In this document: one piece after another, positions 1 through 6,045 of the stretch
How the letters are laid out: every line of letters starts with the position of its first letter
Position numbering within the stretch: the first letter of the stretch is position 1
Source: Deltaproteobacteria bacterium
GTDB taxonomy: Bacteria; Desulfobacterota; Desulfobacteria; Desulfobacterales; Desulfatibacillaceae
Direction of reading: 5' to 3'
Assembly: GCA_019308705.1 (NCBI GenBank)
Contig: JAFDHW010000030.1
Coordinates: 1 to 12,134, forward strand
DNA length: 12,134 bases
Position numbers and translations under genes: made by a program
The notes under the pieces: generated by a model
Databases searched by the model: none
The model's input: the letters and a program-made list of their open reading frames with translations, nothing else
What the model was told of the DNA's origin: nothing

Positions 1-254
1 CTCTTGATGTACTGCATGGTGTCGTAGATGGCCAGCCCGGCGGTGACGGATCCCCCGGGGGAGTTCACGTAGAAGTTGATGTCCTTGTCCGGGTCCTCGG
101 ACTCCAGGAAAAGGAGCTGGGCGATGATGAGATTGGCCACGTCGTCGTTCACCGCGGTGCCCAGAAAAATGATCCGATCCTTGAGCAGGCGGCTGTATAT
201 GTCGTAGGCCCTCTCGCCCCTGCTGCTCTGCTCGATGACCATGGGGATGAGCAT
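1..254 (-). CDS. clpP: ATP-dependent Clp protease proteolytic subunit ClpP, N-terminal part (runs off left edge)
   Basis: ClpP is the serine-peptidase barrel of the ClpXP/ClpAP protease, which degrades unfolded and tagged cytoplasmic proteins handed to it by an AAA+ unfoldase. The visible 84 residues start [20 protein letters not shown] and include [11 protein letters not shown], the [13 protein letters not shown] segment and [10 protein letters not shown] followed by YDTMQYIK. These match the ClpP N-terminus nearly residue for residue. The catalytic Ser, His and Asp lie beyond the window edge and cannot be checked. ATG at 252-254 is chosen because GGAAGG lies just upstream and the MVIEQ start is typical of the family. 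The gene sits 86 bp downstream of tig on the same strand, the usual tig-clpP order. A nested hairpin occupies the gap and may affect clpP expression (inference). Confidence 0.97.
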   Translation of the reverse strand, partial: MLIPMVIEQSSRGERAYDIYSRLLKDRIIFLGTAVNDDVANLIIAQLLFLESEDPDKDINFYVNSPGGSVTAGLAIYDTMQYIK

Positions 255-272
255 CTGCCACCTTCCTTTGCT

Positions 273-322
273 GGTTTGGTCAAGGATTTTGCGCGTACCG
301 CAAAGATACTAAGAACCAAACC
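273..322 (-). promoter_or_regulatory. Nested stem-loop in the tig-clpP intercistronic gap
   Basis: An outer perfect 8-bp inverted repeat (GGTTTGGT at 273-280, ACCAAACC at 315-322) encloses an inner perfect 6-bp stem (TTTGCG at 288-293, CGCAAA at 299-304, 5-nt loop). In the mRNA the outer stem would end directly upstream of the clpP Shine-Dalgarno sequence (about 261-269). There is no T-run, so it does not look like a terminator. A processing site or a translation-modulating structure is the inference. Confidence 0.4.
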
Positions 323-340
323 CGGCCTCGTCAAAAAGGA

Positions 341-1687
341 TTATCCGGCTTCGTCCTCCGCCTCTTGCCCGGCGGCTTCCGCGGCCTCCTTTTCGGGCTT
401 TACGATCTTTATCTCGTTCTTTTCCTTGACGCGCTTCACCGCCTCCTTCTGCAGGAGGGTGTGCTTGAGCATGCCCAGGCGCTCCGGGTCCCTCTGGTAG
501 TACTGCTTGATGGCCTCGACGGGCTGGCCTAAGCTGGCGGCCATGTTCTCCATCGCCTCGTCGAGCACCTCGTCGGAAAGCTCGATGCCTTCCTGGTCCA
601 CGATCTTGTCCAAAAGCAGGTAGCGCCGCACCTGCTTGCGGGCCGTCTCGCGGTAGCGCTCGGCCAGCTTGGCCTCGGTGGTGCCCATGTCCTCGAAACC
701 CATGTTGCGGTACGAAAGCGCCCGCTCGGTCTCCTGGACCATGGATTCCACCTCGCTCTGCACCAGCACGTCCGGGGCCTCGAAGTCCACCTTGTCCAGG
801 AGCTGGCGGTAGATCTGCTCCTCCACCTCCTGGTCCGCGCGCTTGTCATAGCCCGCCTGGAGGTTTTTGCGGATCTCGTCCTTCAGCGCGTCCAGGCTCT
901 CGTACTCGCCCAGGTCCTTGGCCAGGTCGTCGTTCACTTCGGGCAGCACCTGCTCGCGGATCTCCTTCAAGTAGACGTCGAACTCCACCTCCTTGCCGGC
1001 CAGGTTGGCGCTGGAGTAGTCCTCCGGGAACCTGACCTTGACCCGCTTTTTCTCGCCCGGCTTCATGCCCACCAGTTGCTCGTCAAAATCCTTGAGGATC
1101 TTGCCGCTGCCGAGCTCCATGGTGAAATCCTCGGTGCGCTCCAGTTCCGGGAGGTTGGTCTTCCCTTCCGCGCCCTCGTAGTCGATGAGCACGAAATCGC
1201 CCTTTTCGGCCGGCCGCTCCTCCTCCAGGGGCTTTAGGTGCCCCATATTGCGGCGCAGAAGCTCAATCTGGTTGTCGACTTCCTCCTCGGAGACCTTGTA
1301 GTCGTTTCTGGTCAGCGTAAGGCCGGTGATGTCCACGTCCGGGATCTCGGGCAAAATCTCCACCACGGCGTCGTAGGAGAAGTCCTCGCCCTCCTTGAGT
1401 TCCGGCGGCTCGATGGACGGCTGGCCGATCATCTTTACGTCCGCCTCGGCCAACGCGTCGGCAAAGGATTCGGAGATGAGCTGGCCCACCACGTCGGTGT
1501 GCACGTCGTTCTTGTACATGCGCTCCAACACGGAACGGGGGGCCTTGCCCTTACGGAATCCCTTGACCCGGGCGTTCTTCTTCAGCTCCCGGTAGGCTTC
1601 CTCCACCTTCTCGGCGACCTTCTCCTTGGGAAGCGTGACGGTGAGCGTCTTCTTGACCGGGCTTTCGTCGGTGACCTTTACTTGCAT
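341..1687 (-). CDS. tig: Trigger factor, ribosome-associated chaperone and prolyl isomerase
   Basis: Trigger factor docks at the ribosome exit tunnel, shields nascent chains and catalyses peptidyl-prolyl isomerisation. All three domains are present in 448 residues, close to the usual 430-450. The N-terminal ribosome-binding domain carries the docking signature GFRKGKAP at residues 43-50. An FKBP-like isomerase domain spans about 150-245 (KGDFVLIDYEG at 162-172, LVGMKPGEKKRVKVRFPEDY at 205-224). The helical substrate-cradling C-terminal domain spans about 250-430. A charged Glu/Ala-rich tail ends the protein, as is common. ATG at 1685-1687 has a GGAG-type ribosome site. The gene lies downstream of tRNA-Leu and upstream of clpP on the same strand, so cotranscription from the promoter at 1936-1964 is likely. 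Confidence 0.97.
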   Translation of the reverse strand: MQVKVTDESPVKKTLTVTLPKEKVAEKVEEAYRELKKNARVKGFRKGKAPRSVLERMYKNDVHTDVVGQLISESFADALAEADVKMIGQPSIEPPELKEGEDFSYDAVVEILPEIPDVDITGLTLTRNDYKVSEEEVDNQIELLRRNMGHLKPLEEERPAEKGDFVLIDYEGAEGKTNLPELERTEDFTMELGSGKILKDFDEQLVGMKPGEKKRVKVRFPEDYSSANLAGKEVEFDVYLKEIREQVLPEVNDDLAKDLGEYESLDALKDEIRKNLQAGYDKRADQEVEEQIYRQLLDKVDFEAPDVLVQSEVESMVQETERALSYRNMGFEDMGTTEAKLAERYRETARKQVRRYLLLDKIVDQEGIELSDEVLDEAMENMAASLGQPVEAIKQYYQRDPERLGMLKHTLLQKEAVKRVKEKNEIKIVKPEKEAAEAAGQEAEDEAG

Positions 1688-1700
1688 ATTGCACTCCGCA

Positions 1701-1724
1701 AAAAGTCCGCCGGCTGTGCCGGCG
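1701..1724 (-). terminator. Possible weak terminator or attenuator between tRNA-Leu and tig
   Basis: A perfect 7-bp GC-rich stem (CGCCGGC at 1708-1714, GCCGGCG at 1718-1724) has a 3-nt loop. On the minus strand it is followed after two bases by a run of five T. It lies between the tRNA-Leu 3' end and the tig start codon. It could partially terminate transcripts after the tRNA or form the tig leader. The short T-run argues against full termination. Confidence 0.4.
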
Positions 1725-1748
1725 TATTCAAAAAAGCGCGGGCTCGGC

Positions 1749-1835
1749 TGGTGCGAGAGGGGAGACTTGAACTCCCATTCTGTCGCCAGAACTGGATCCT
1801 AAGTCCAGCGCGTCTACCAGTTCCGCCACTCTCGC
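1749..1835 (-). tRNA. tRNA-Leu (anticodon UAG)
   Basis: An 87-nt class II tRNA with encoded CCA. The 7-bp acceptor stem is GCGAGAG/CTCTCGC with discriminator A. The anticodon arm is CTGGA-CTTAGGA-TCCAG, giving anticodon TAG, which reads CUA. The long variable arm, TTCTG-GCGA-CAGAA, is diagnostic of Leu/Ser/Tyr tRNAs. The T arm is GGGAG-TTCAAGT-CTCCC, and the D-arm contains the usual TGG..AACTGGTAGAC. It sits about 60 bp upstream of tig on the same strand. Confidence 0.97.
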
Positions 1836-1935
1836 ACGGCCGTGGCGCAAACGATCCGAACAGCGCCTTGACTATGGCTCCCCGGGCAGGGTAGTCCTGG
1901 TTTTGCCCCGCTTGCCCGTCCTCGGGAATCCGGCA

Positions 1936-1964
1936 AAGGTAGTATCAACCCCCGCGGGTGTCAA
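1936..1964 (-). promoter_or_regulatory. Sigma-70-type promoter for tRNA-Leu (and probably tig-clpP)
   Basis: On the minus strand a perfect -35 TTGACA (1964-1959) is followed by a 17-bp spacer and a weak -10 TACCTT (1941-1936). This places initiation about 90-95 nt upstream of the tRNA-Leu 5' end. The near-consensus -35 and exact spacing support it; the -10 matches only half of the consensus. Confidence 0.5.
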
Positions 1965-2078
1965 GAGCCGTGTCACGCCGCGATTTTCCTGTCCAAAGGC
2001 CCGGCCGCCGCGGGCGAATCCGCCTTTTGGGCTCCGGCGACGCCCCTTTCGGCGCCGGGGCGCTTTCGGGAAACGACC

Positions 2079-2747
2079 ATGAACAAAGCCGCTCTCGTGC
2101 TTCTCGCCCTTCTGACGGCGCCCCTGCCTCTTTTCGCAGCCACGGTGGTGGTGGACCCCGGCCACGGGGGCAACCGCCCCGGGGCGGACCTCGGGGACGG
2201 GCGGGAAAAGGAATTCGTGCTGGAGGCCGCCAGGCGCCTGGCCGGGCTTCTCCAGGGCCGGCACCAGGTGGTGCTCACCCGGGAAGAGGATTACTTTATG
2301 GGCCCGGCGGACAGGGCGGGCCTGGCCAACAACCTGAAGGCGGATTTGTTTTTGTCCATCCACGCGGCGCCCCGGGGCCTGCCGGGGCCCGCCCGCGCCT
2401 TTGTGTGGCGCTGGGACGCGGCCTCCACCCGGCGGCCCGCGGCCGAACACGCGGCGGCTCCCACGCCCTGGCAGGCCCTCCAGGCCGCGCACGCGGCCGA
2501 ATCCGCCCGCTTGGCCCAGGTGGCGGCCTTGGAACTAGGCCGCGCGTTCCCGGACACGCCGGTCCACGCGGGCGGCCTGCCCCTGACCGTGCTGGAAGGA
2601 GCGGATATGCCCGCCCTGCTGGTGGAGATTCCCCAGCCGGTTCCCGGCGGGCAGGACCGGGAGGCCGTGCTGTCCGCCGCGGCGGCGGCCCTGGCCCGGG
2701 CCGTGGAGCGGTTTCTGGCCGAAACCCCGGTCACGGCAGGCCCCTGA
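2079..2747 (+). CDS. Exported N-acetylmuramoyl-L-alanine amidase (Amidase_3 family)
   Basis: This is a zinc amidase predicted to cleave the bond between N-acetylmuramic acid and L-alanine in peptidoglycan, acting in the periplasm during wall remodelling or cell separation. Residues 1-20 form a signal peptide ending LFA-A. The catalytic domain starts immediately: VVVDPGHGGNRPGA (His29 as zinc ligand), GREKEFVLEAARRL (Glu43 in the expected ligand position), LFLSIHAAP (His95) and PALLVEI (Glu183, catalytic). At 222 residues it is a bare catalytic domain, lacking the AMIN domain of AmiC-type enzymes and any SPOR or LysM wall-binding module. The segment around 100-135 (Ala/Pro/Arg-rich) replaces the loop or blocking helix region. 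The ribosome site before ATG is weak. The downstream gene is tRNA-Pro, so no operon partner is visible. Confidence 0.88.
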   Translation: MNKAALVLLALLTAPLPLFAATVVVDPGHGGNRPGADLGDGREKEFVLEAARRLAGLLQGRHQVVLTREEDYFMGPADRAGLANNLKADLFLSIHAAPRGLPGPARAFVWRWDAASTRRPAAEHAAAPTPWQALQAAHAAESARLAQVAALELGRAFPDTPVHAGGLPLTVLEGADMPALLVEIPQPVPGGQDREAVLSAAAAALARAVERFLAETPVTAGP

Positions 2748-2752
2748 TCCGG

Positions 2753-2781
2753 TTGCTTCGGCCGGGGGGCCGTGCTAAAAC
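2753..2781 (+). promoter_or_regulatory. Candidate promoter of tRNA-Pro
   Basis: TTGCTT (2753-2758), a 17-bp spacer and TAAAAC (2776-2781) place the start of transcription about 5 nt before the tRNA. The segment after the -10 is C-rich (CCCTTCCCG), like the GC-rich discriminators of stringently controlled stable-RNA promoters. Both hexamers are only partial matches. Confidence 0.4.
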
Positions 2782-2792
2782 CCCTTCCCGTT

Positions 2793-2870
<78 letters not shown>

Positions 2871-2895
2871 CCCTTCCCGGCTTGCTGAAATTCTA

Positions 2896-3050
2896 GCCCG
2901 AATTATTCATGAAAAATTTCGCCGAATAACGAATAAAATATTTATACGGATTTAAACAGGTTAAGTGCCAATGGAAGGGTCCTTGAAAAATGCACGCTGT
3001 TTCTTTGAGGAATGCTGACATCGGCGAAATTTTTCATGAATAATCCGGGC
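2896..3050 (+). mobile_element. MITE-like element, copy 1 (complete, 155 bp)
   Basis: An AT-rich 155-bp unit stands out from its GC-rich surroundings. Its ends form a 32-bp terminal inverted repeat (2894-2925 and 3021-3052, counting the outer TA) with a single mismatch. The element is bordered by TA on both sides, consistent with a TA target duplication like those made by IS630/Tc1-type transposases, although copy 2 is not preceded by TA. It contains an internal 7-bp tandem duplication (CGAATAA at 2923-2929 and 2930-2936) absent from copy 2. No open reading frame of meaningful size is inside, so it would be non-autonomous. It sits 26 bp behind tRNA-Pro and 18 bp before the nitroreductase start, and its long stem could also act as a transcript terminator or stabiliser. 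Confidence 0.75.
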
Positions 3051-3068
3051 TAAGCCAACAGGAGTTCC

Positions 3069-3890
3069 ATGAGCATCCTTTCCATAGACGAGACCCTGTG
3101 CACCCAAGACGGCCTGTGCGCGGCCGAGTGCCCGGTGGGCATCCTGTACCTCAAGGAGGGCCAAACGCCCCGGGCCGTGCGGAGCGCGGGCGAGCTGTGC
3201 ATCCGCTGCGGCCATTGCGTAGCCGTGTGCCCCACGGGCGCGTTCAACTTGAAAGGCATGGCCGCGGCCGACTGCCCGCCCGTGCGCAAGGAGTGGAAGC
3301 TTTCGCCGGAAGCGGCCGAGCATTTCCTCCGCTCCCGCCGGTCCGTGCGCAACTTCAAGGACGCGCCCGCGGACAAAGATGCCTTGGCCGAGCTCATCCG
3401 GGTGGCCTCCCACGCGCCCTCGGGCCACAATTCCCAGCCCGTCTCCTGGATCGTGGTCCACGAAAGGGAAAAGGTGCGCCAGCTGGCGGGCATGGTGGTG
3501 GACTGGATGCGCTGGATGCTGGAGCACATGGAGGACCAGGCGCGGGCCATGCACATGGACCTGGTGGCGGCCTCCTGGGACCGGGGGGACGACCGGGTGT
3601 TAAGGGACGCGCCGCACCTCGTCGTCGCCCATGCGCCCAAGGCGTTTCCCCCGTCGGCCGCGGCCTGCACCCTGGCCCTGGGCTACCTGGAGCTCTACGC
3701 CCCCGCCCTGGGCCTGGGCACCTGCTGGGCCGGGTACTTCACCGCCGCGGCCACCTACTGGCCGCCCCTGGCGGAAAAACTGGCCCTGCCCGAAGGAAAC
3801 GCCGTGTTCGGCGCGGTCATGGCCGGCATCCCAAAATGGGGCTACCACCGCCTGCCTCTGCGCAAGAAGCCGAAGATCGAGTGGAAGTAA
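3069..3890 (+). CDS. Nitroreductase-family flavoprotein with N-terminal di-cluster ferredoxin domain
   Basis: This 273-residue fusion combines a 2[4Fe-4S]-type ferredoxin domain (about 1-65) with an FMN-dependent nitroreductase domain (about 85-260). Members are presumed to pass electrons from the clusters to FMN to reduce an unidentified substrate; the physiological substrate cannot be read from sequence. The second cluster motif is complete: C44-IR-C47-GH-C50-VAV-C54-P. The first reads C11-TQ-D14-GL-C17-AAE-C21-P, so the second cysteine is replaced by Asp14. The nitroreductase part has the phosphate-binding RSRRSVRNF (88-96), SHAPSGHNSQP (114-124) and GLGTCWAGYF (215-224). The ATG at 3069 is preceded by AGGAG at ideal spacing. 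It begins just after the inverted-repeat element, so a promoter would have to lie in or across that element. It converges on the PAP2 gene with a 39-bp gap. Confidence 0.9.
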   Translation: MSILSIDETLCTQDGLCAAECPVGILYLKEGQTPRAVRSAGELCIRCGHCVAVCPTGAFNLKGMAAADCPPVRKEWKLSPEAAEHFLRSRRSVRNFKDAPADKDALAELIRVASHAPSGHNSQPVSWIVVHEREKVRQLAGMVVDWMRWMLEHMEDQARAMHMDLVAASWDRGDDRVLRDAPHLVVAHAPKAFPPSAAACTLALGYLELYAPALGLGTCWAGYFTAAATYWPPLAEKLALPEGNAVFGAVMAGIPKWGYHRLPLRKKPKIEWK

Positions 3891-3900
3891 AGGGGAACCA

Positions 3901-3946
3901 GGGAAAAGGCCGGAGTTCTCCTCCAGCGACTATTCGACCTTTTCCC
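3901..3946. terminator. Possible bidirectional terminator between nitroreductase and PAP2 genes
   Basis: A perfect 9-bp inverted repeat (GGGAAAAGG at 3901-3909, CCTTTTCCC at 3938-3946) encloses a smaller GGAG/CTCC pair (3912-3915, 3921-3924) between two convergent genes. The right arm lies inside the last codons of the PAP2 gene. The T-runs are short (four bases), so efficiency is uncertain. Confidence 0.35.
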
Positions 3947-5033
3947 CGGCAATAATGAAATCCACCCCCACCTTCCCCTCCCATTGGGGCGGCAAATAGG
4001 CGCGGGCCCGCGCCTGCCTTTTCAGAAACACGCCCCGGAAGAGGAGTTCGTAGTCGCATACCAGGGCGTCTCCGGTCAGGGGAGCGCGGATGTAAGCCAA
4101 AACGTCGTTCCCCGGCAGGGCGAAGCCCTCCACCACCACGGAAACCTGGGGCCGCCCCTCCTGGTAGCGCACGACCTCCCTGACCAGGGGGTGGTTGATC
4201 CGCACCTTGAGACGGCCGGGCTTTTCCGCGCGCTCCACGTACACCCGCAGGTCCTCGTACACCGGCTGGACCAAAAGGAGCCCCCCCGCCAAAAGCCCTG
4301 CCAGGGCCAGGGCCGTCTTTCCCGTGGTCCCGATTTTCGGGAGCCCTCCCCCCTGGGGGATGCGCAACACCCACCAGTAGAGCGACCCCGCGGTGAGGAA
4401 CATGAGCCCCGCGGACCACAGGCAGTCCGTGAAAAAATGCGCCCCCTGCACCAAGCGGGCGGCGCTCAAAAGCCCGCCCAGCATCACGGTGGCGGCCACG
4501 CCCGCCAGGGCCGCCTTGCGGCTCTTTCTCCACCAGAAGACCACGGCAAAGAACACGAACCCCATGGTGGCGTGGCCGCAGGCAAAGGAATGGCCCTTTC
4601 CCATCTTTCCGGGCGAGAGCGGAGGCTGGTACTGCCAGTGCCCGCCGAACTGCTCCACCTCCACGGGCCGGGGCCTGCCCCACCAGGGCTTTAACACCCC
4701 GTTCACCAGCACGCCCGCGCCGATGATGGAGGTGAGCGCGAAAAGCGCGATGTAGGGCCGCCAGGCGGCCAGACGCGCGAGGCGGAAAGAGGCGGCCCAG
4801 GCAAGGACGGCCACGATGGTGAGGACCAGGCCCGGCAGATAGCCATACCGGTACATGAACTCCCAGGGCTGGGCGCGGCGCAAAAAAAAGCCGGACACGG
4901 GGTCGTAAAACCAGCCGCTTACGGCGAGGTCCAGGGCCAGGGCCCTGGCGGCCAGGGTGGCCGCCAGCAAAAAGGCCGCCACGCCCGCCAAGACGAGGAA
5001 GCCGGTGCGCCGGGAATTTTCCGCGCTGTTCAT
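3930..5033 (-). CDS. PAP2-family membrane phosphatase with C-terminal extension
   Basis: This 367-residue inner-membrane protein is of the PAP2/phosphatidic-acid-phosphatase type, which removes phosphate from lipid or isoprenoid phosphates. The substrate is not determined. It has about six membrane segments (roughly 12-32, 66-83, 94-110, 159-168 with flanks, 175-194, 205-223) and a seventh at 240-255. Motif 1 is K115-PWWGRP-R122-P. Motif 2 is A151-C152-G153-H154, where the family normally has PSGH. Motif 3 is R193-LVQGA-H199-FFT-D203. The histidines, arginine and aspartate of the active site are therefore all present. Residues about 256-367 form a beta-rich, non-membrane tail that I cannot assign, perhaps facing the periplasm. 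I prefer ATG at 5033; a TTG at 5045 in the same frame would add four residues. Neither has a strong ribosome site. Confidence 0.85.
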   Translation of the reverse strand: MNSAENSRRTGFLVLAGVAAFLLAATLAARALALDLAVSGWFYDPVSGFFLRRAQPWEFMYRYGYLPGLVLTIVAVLAWAASFRLARLAAWRPYIALFALTSIIGAGVLVNGVLKPWWGRPRPVEVEQFGGHWQYQPPLSPGKMGKGHSFACGHATMGFVFFAVVFWWRKSRKAALAGVAATVMLGGLLSAARLVQGAHFFTDCLWSAGLMFLTAGSLYWWVLRIPQGGGLPKIGTTGKTALALAGLLAGGLLLVQPVYEDLRVYVERAEKPGRLKVRINHPLVREVVRYQEGRPQVSVVVEGFALPGNDVLAYIRAPLTGDALVCDYELLFRGVFLKRQARARAYLPPQWEGKVGVDFIIAGEKVE

Positions 5034-5064
5034 GGTGGCCGCCAAAGGGGAAAGGGTTCGTGCG

Positions 5065-5082
5065 CCCGGCGGAACCGCCGGG
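5065..5082. repeat. Short GC-rich inverted repeat upstream of the PAP2 gene
   Basis: CCCGGCGG (5065-5072), AA, CCGCCGGG (5075-5082): perfect 8-bp arms with a 2-nt centre, between the end of hsp20 and the PAP2 start. There is no T-run on either strand, so it may be an operator or leader hairpin rather than a terminator. The remainder of the 172-bp gap shows a TTGACA (5121-5116, minus) but no good -10 at proper spacing. Confidence 0.3.
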
Positions 5083-5205
5083 GCATGATTGGAAGAACCA
5101 CGGCAAAAGGGGGATTGTCAACGACAGAAAGGAAAACGCCGCAAACACGCCCGGTGCGGCCTCGGCCCTTGCAACCCTCCGCAGCGGGAAATTCTAAGAC
5201 GGGCT

Positions 5206-5682
5206 CTAATTCTTGAGGTTGAAGCGGATGGTCTTGACCACGGTGGCGGGGGCTTTTTCCAGCACCACGGTGAGGGTGCCGCGGTAGTAGCGTATCCTGA
5301 CCCGGCGGTCGTCCACGGGGCAGGGAAGCTCCACGGTGCGCTCGAACCGGCCGTGGGCGCGTTCCACCCGGTGGTGCACGCCTTTTTTGGGGGCCTTTTC
5401 GCGCCTGCGGGTGCCGGAGATGGTGAAGTAGTCACCGGAAATGAACAGTTCCACGTCCCTGGGGTCCACGCCGGGAAGGTCGGCCTTGATGGTGATGCGG
5501 ACGTCGTCCTCCCAGAGGTCCAGATCCGGGCAAAAGCGGCTTTCCGGGCTGCAGAGGGACTGCTTGGCGCTGGGCTGGGGGGAGCCGGAAAGGTTTTGGA
5601 ACAGCTCTTCGAACAGCCGGTCCACCTCCGTGGACGGTGGAAAGGAATGCCGCTTGCTTTTGGGGCCTTCCGTGCGCGACAT
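5206..5682 (-). CDS. Hsp20/alpha-crystallin small heat-shock protein
   Basis: This ATP-independent holdase binds unfolding proteins in the cytoplasm and keeps them refoldable by Hsp70/ClpB systems. The 158 residues show a variable N-terminal arm (1-52), then an alpha-crystallin domain (about 53-144). That domain starts DLWEDDVRITIKADLPGVDP and contains ELFISGDYFTISGTRRREK (78-96), HGRFERTVELPCPVD (110-124) and the closing RGTLTVVLEKA (134-144), where G-x-L is the family signature. The usual C-terminal I-x-I/V anchoring motif is not obvious; the tail reads VVKTIRFNLKN. ATG at 5680-5682 is preceded by a strong GGGGAGGGGG ribosome site. A sigma-70-like promoter lies about 100 bp upstream, and no CIRCE element is visible. 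It is likely monocistronic or loosely followed by the PAP2 gene 172 bp downstream. Confidence 0.93.
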   Translation of the reverse strand: MSRTEGPKSKRHSFPPSTEVDRLFEELFQNLSGSPQPSAKQSLCSPESRFCPDLDLWEDDVRITIKADLPGVDPRDVELFISGDYFTISGTRRREKAPKKGVHHRVERAHGRFERTVELPCPVDDRRVRIRYYRGTLTVVLEKAPATVVKTIRFNLKN

Positions 5683-5777
5683 GGCCCACCCCCCTCCCCG
5701 GGACCCGAAAATCCCGGAGGCGGGAACAGCACGTTTTCATTGCAGAAAGCCGGACTCCTACTTGTATTACGTATACC

Positions 5778-5805
5778 AACATAACCGGTTTCCCGTAGTT
5801 GTCAA
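5778..5805 (-). promoter_or_regulatory. Sigma-70-like promoter for hsp20
   Basis: On the minus strand a perfect TTGACA (5805-5800), a 16-bp spacer and TATGTT (5783-5778) lie upstream of hsp20 and predict a leader of about 90 nt. A 7-bp inverted repeat CCGGTTT/AAACCGG (5785-5791 and 5808-5814) overlaps the spacer and -35 and could be an operator. The rest of the 5683-6045 gap holds no convincing gene. A TACAAT at 5987-5992 could be a -10 for the downstream TRAP gene, but no -35 fits it. Confidence 0.5.
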
Positions 5806-6045
5806 GAAAACCGGAAAAAGCCGCCCGGGCCAAGCGCCACGGAGGGTTTGTTCCAAGGGCCTGGCAATACCCTCGTACCGCCTGTAACCGCTCCCATGAA
5901 GGCTTCACCCCATGGATGGCGCGGCAGGTGCCAAGATCTTCCTGCAGGACACTTGACCAGCCGGCTGTTCTGTGGTGTGCTTAAACTACAATATGCTCCT
6001 TGGGTTCCGCTTTTTCCGCAAAAACAGCCCGCCAAAAGGATCGCC

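Noticed and set aside
3817..5148. 443-codon minus-strand frame over the PAP2 gene
   Set aside because: It is a shadow in another frame; all PAP2 motifs and membrane segments are in the 3930-5033 frame.
5848..6045. Upstream in-frame extension of the TRAP binding protein
   Set aside because: The extra 66 residues lack coding character and would bury the signal peptide; ATG 6046 has a good ribosome site.
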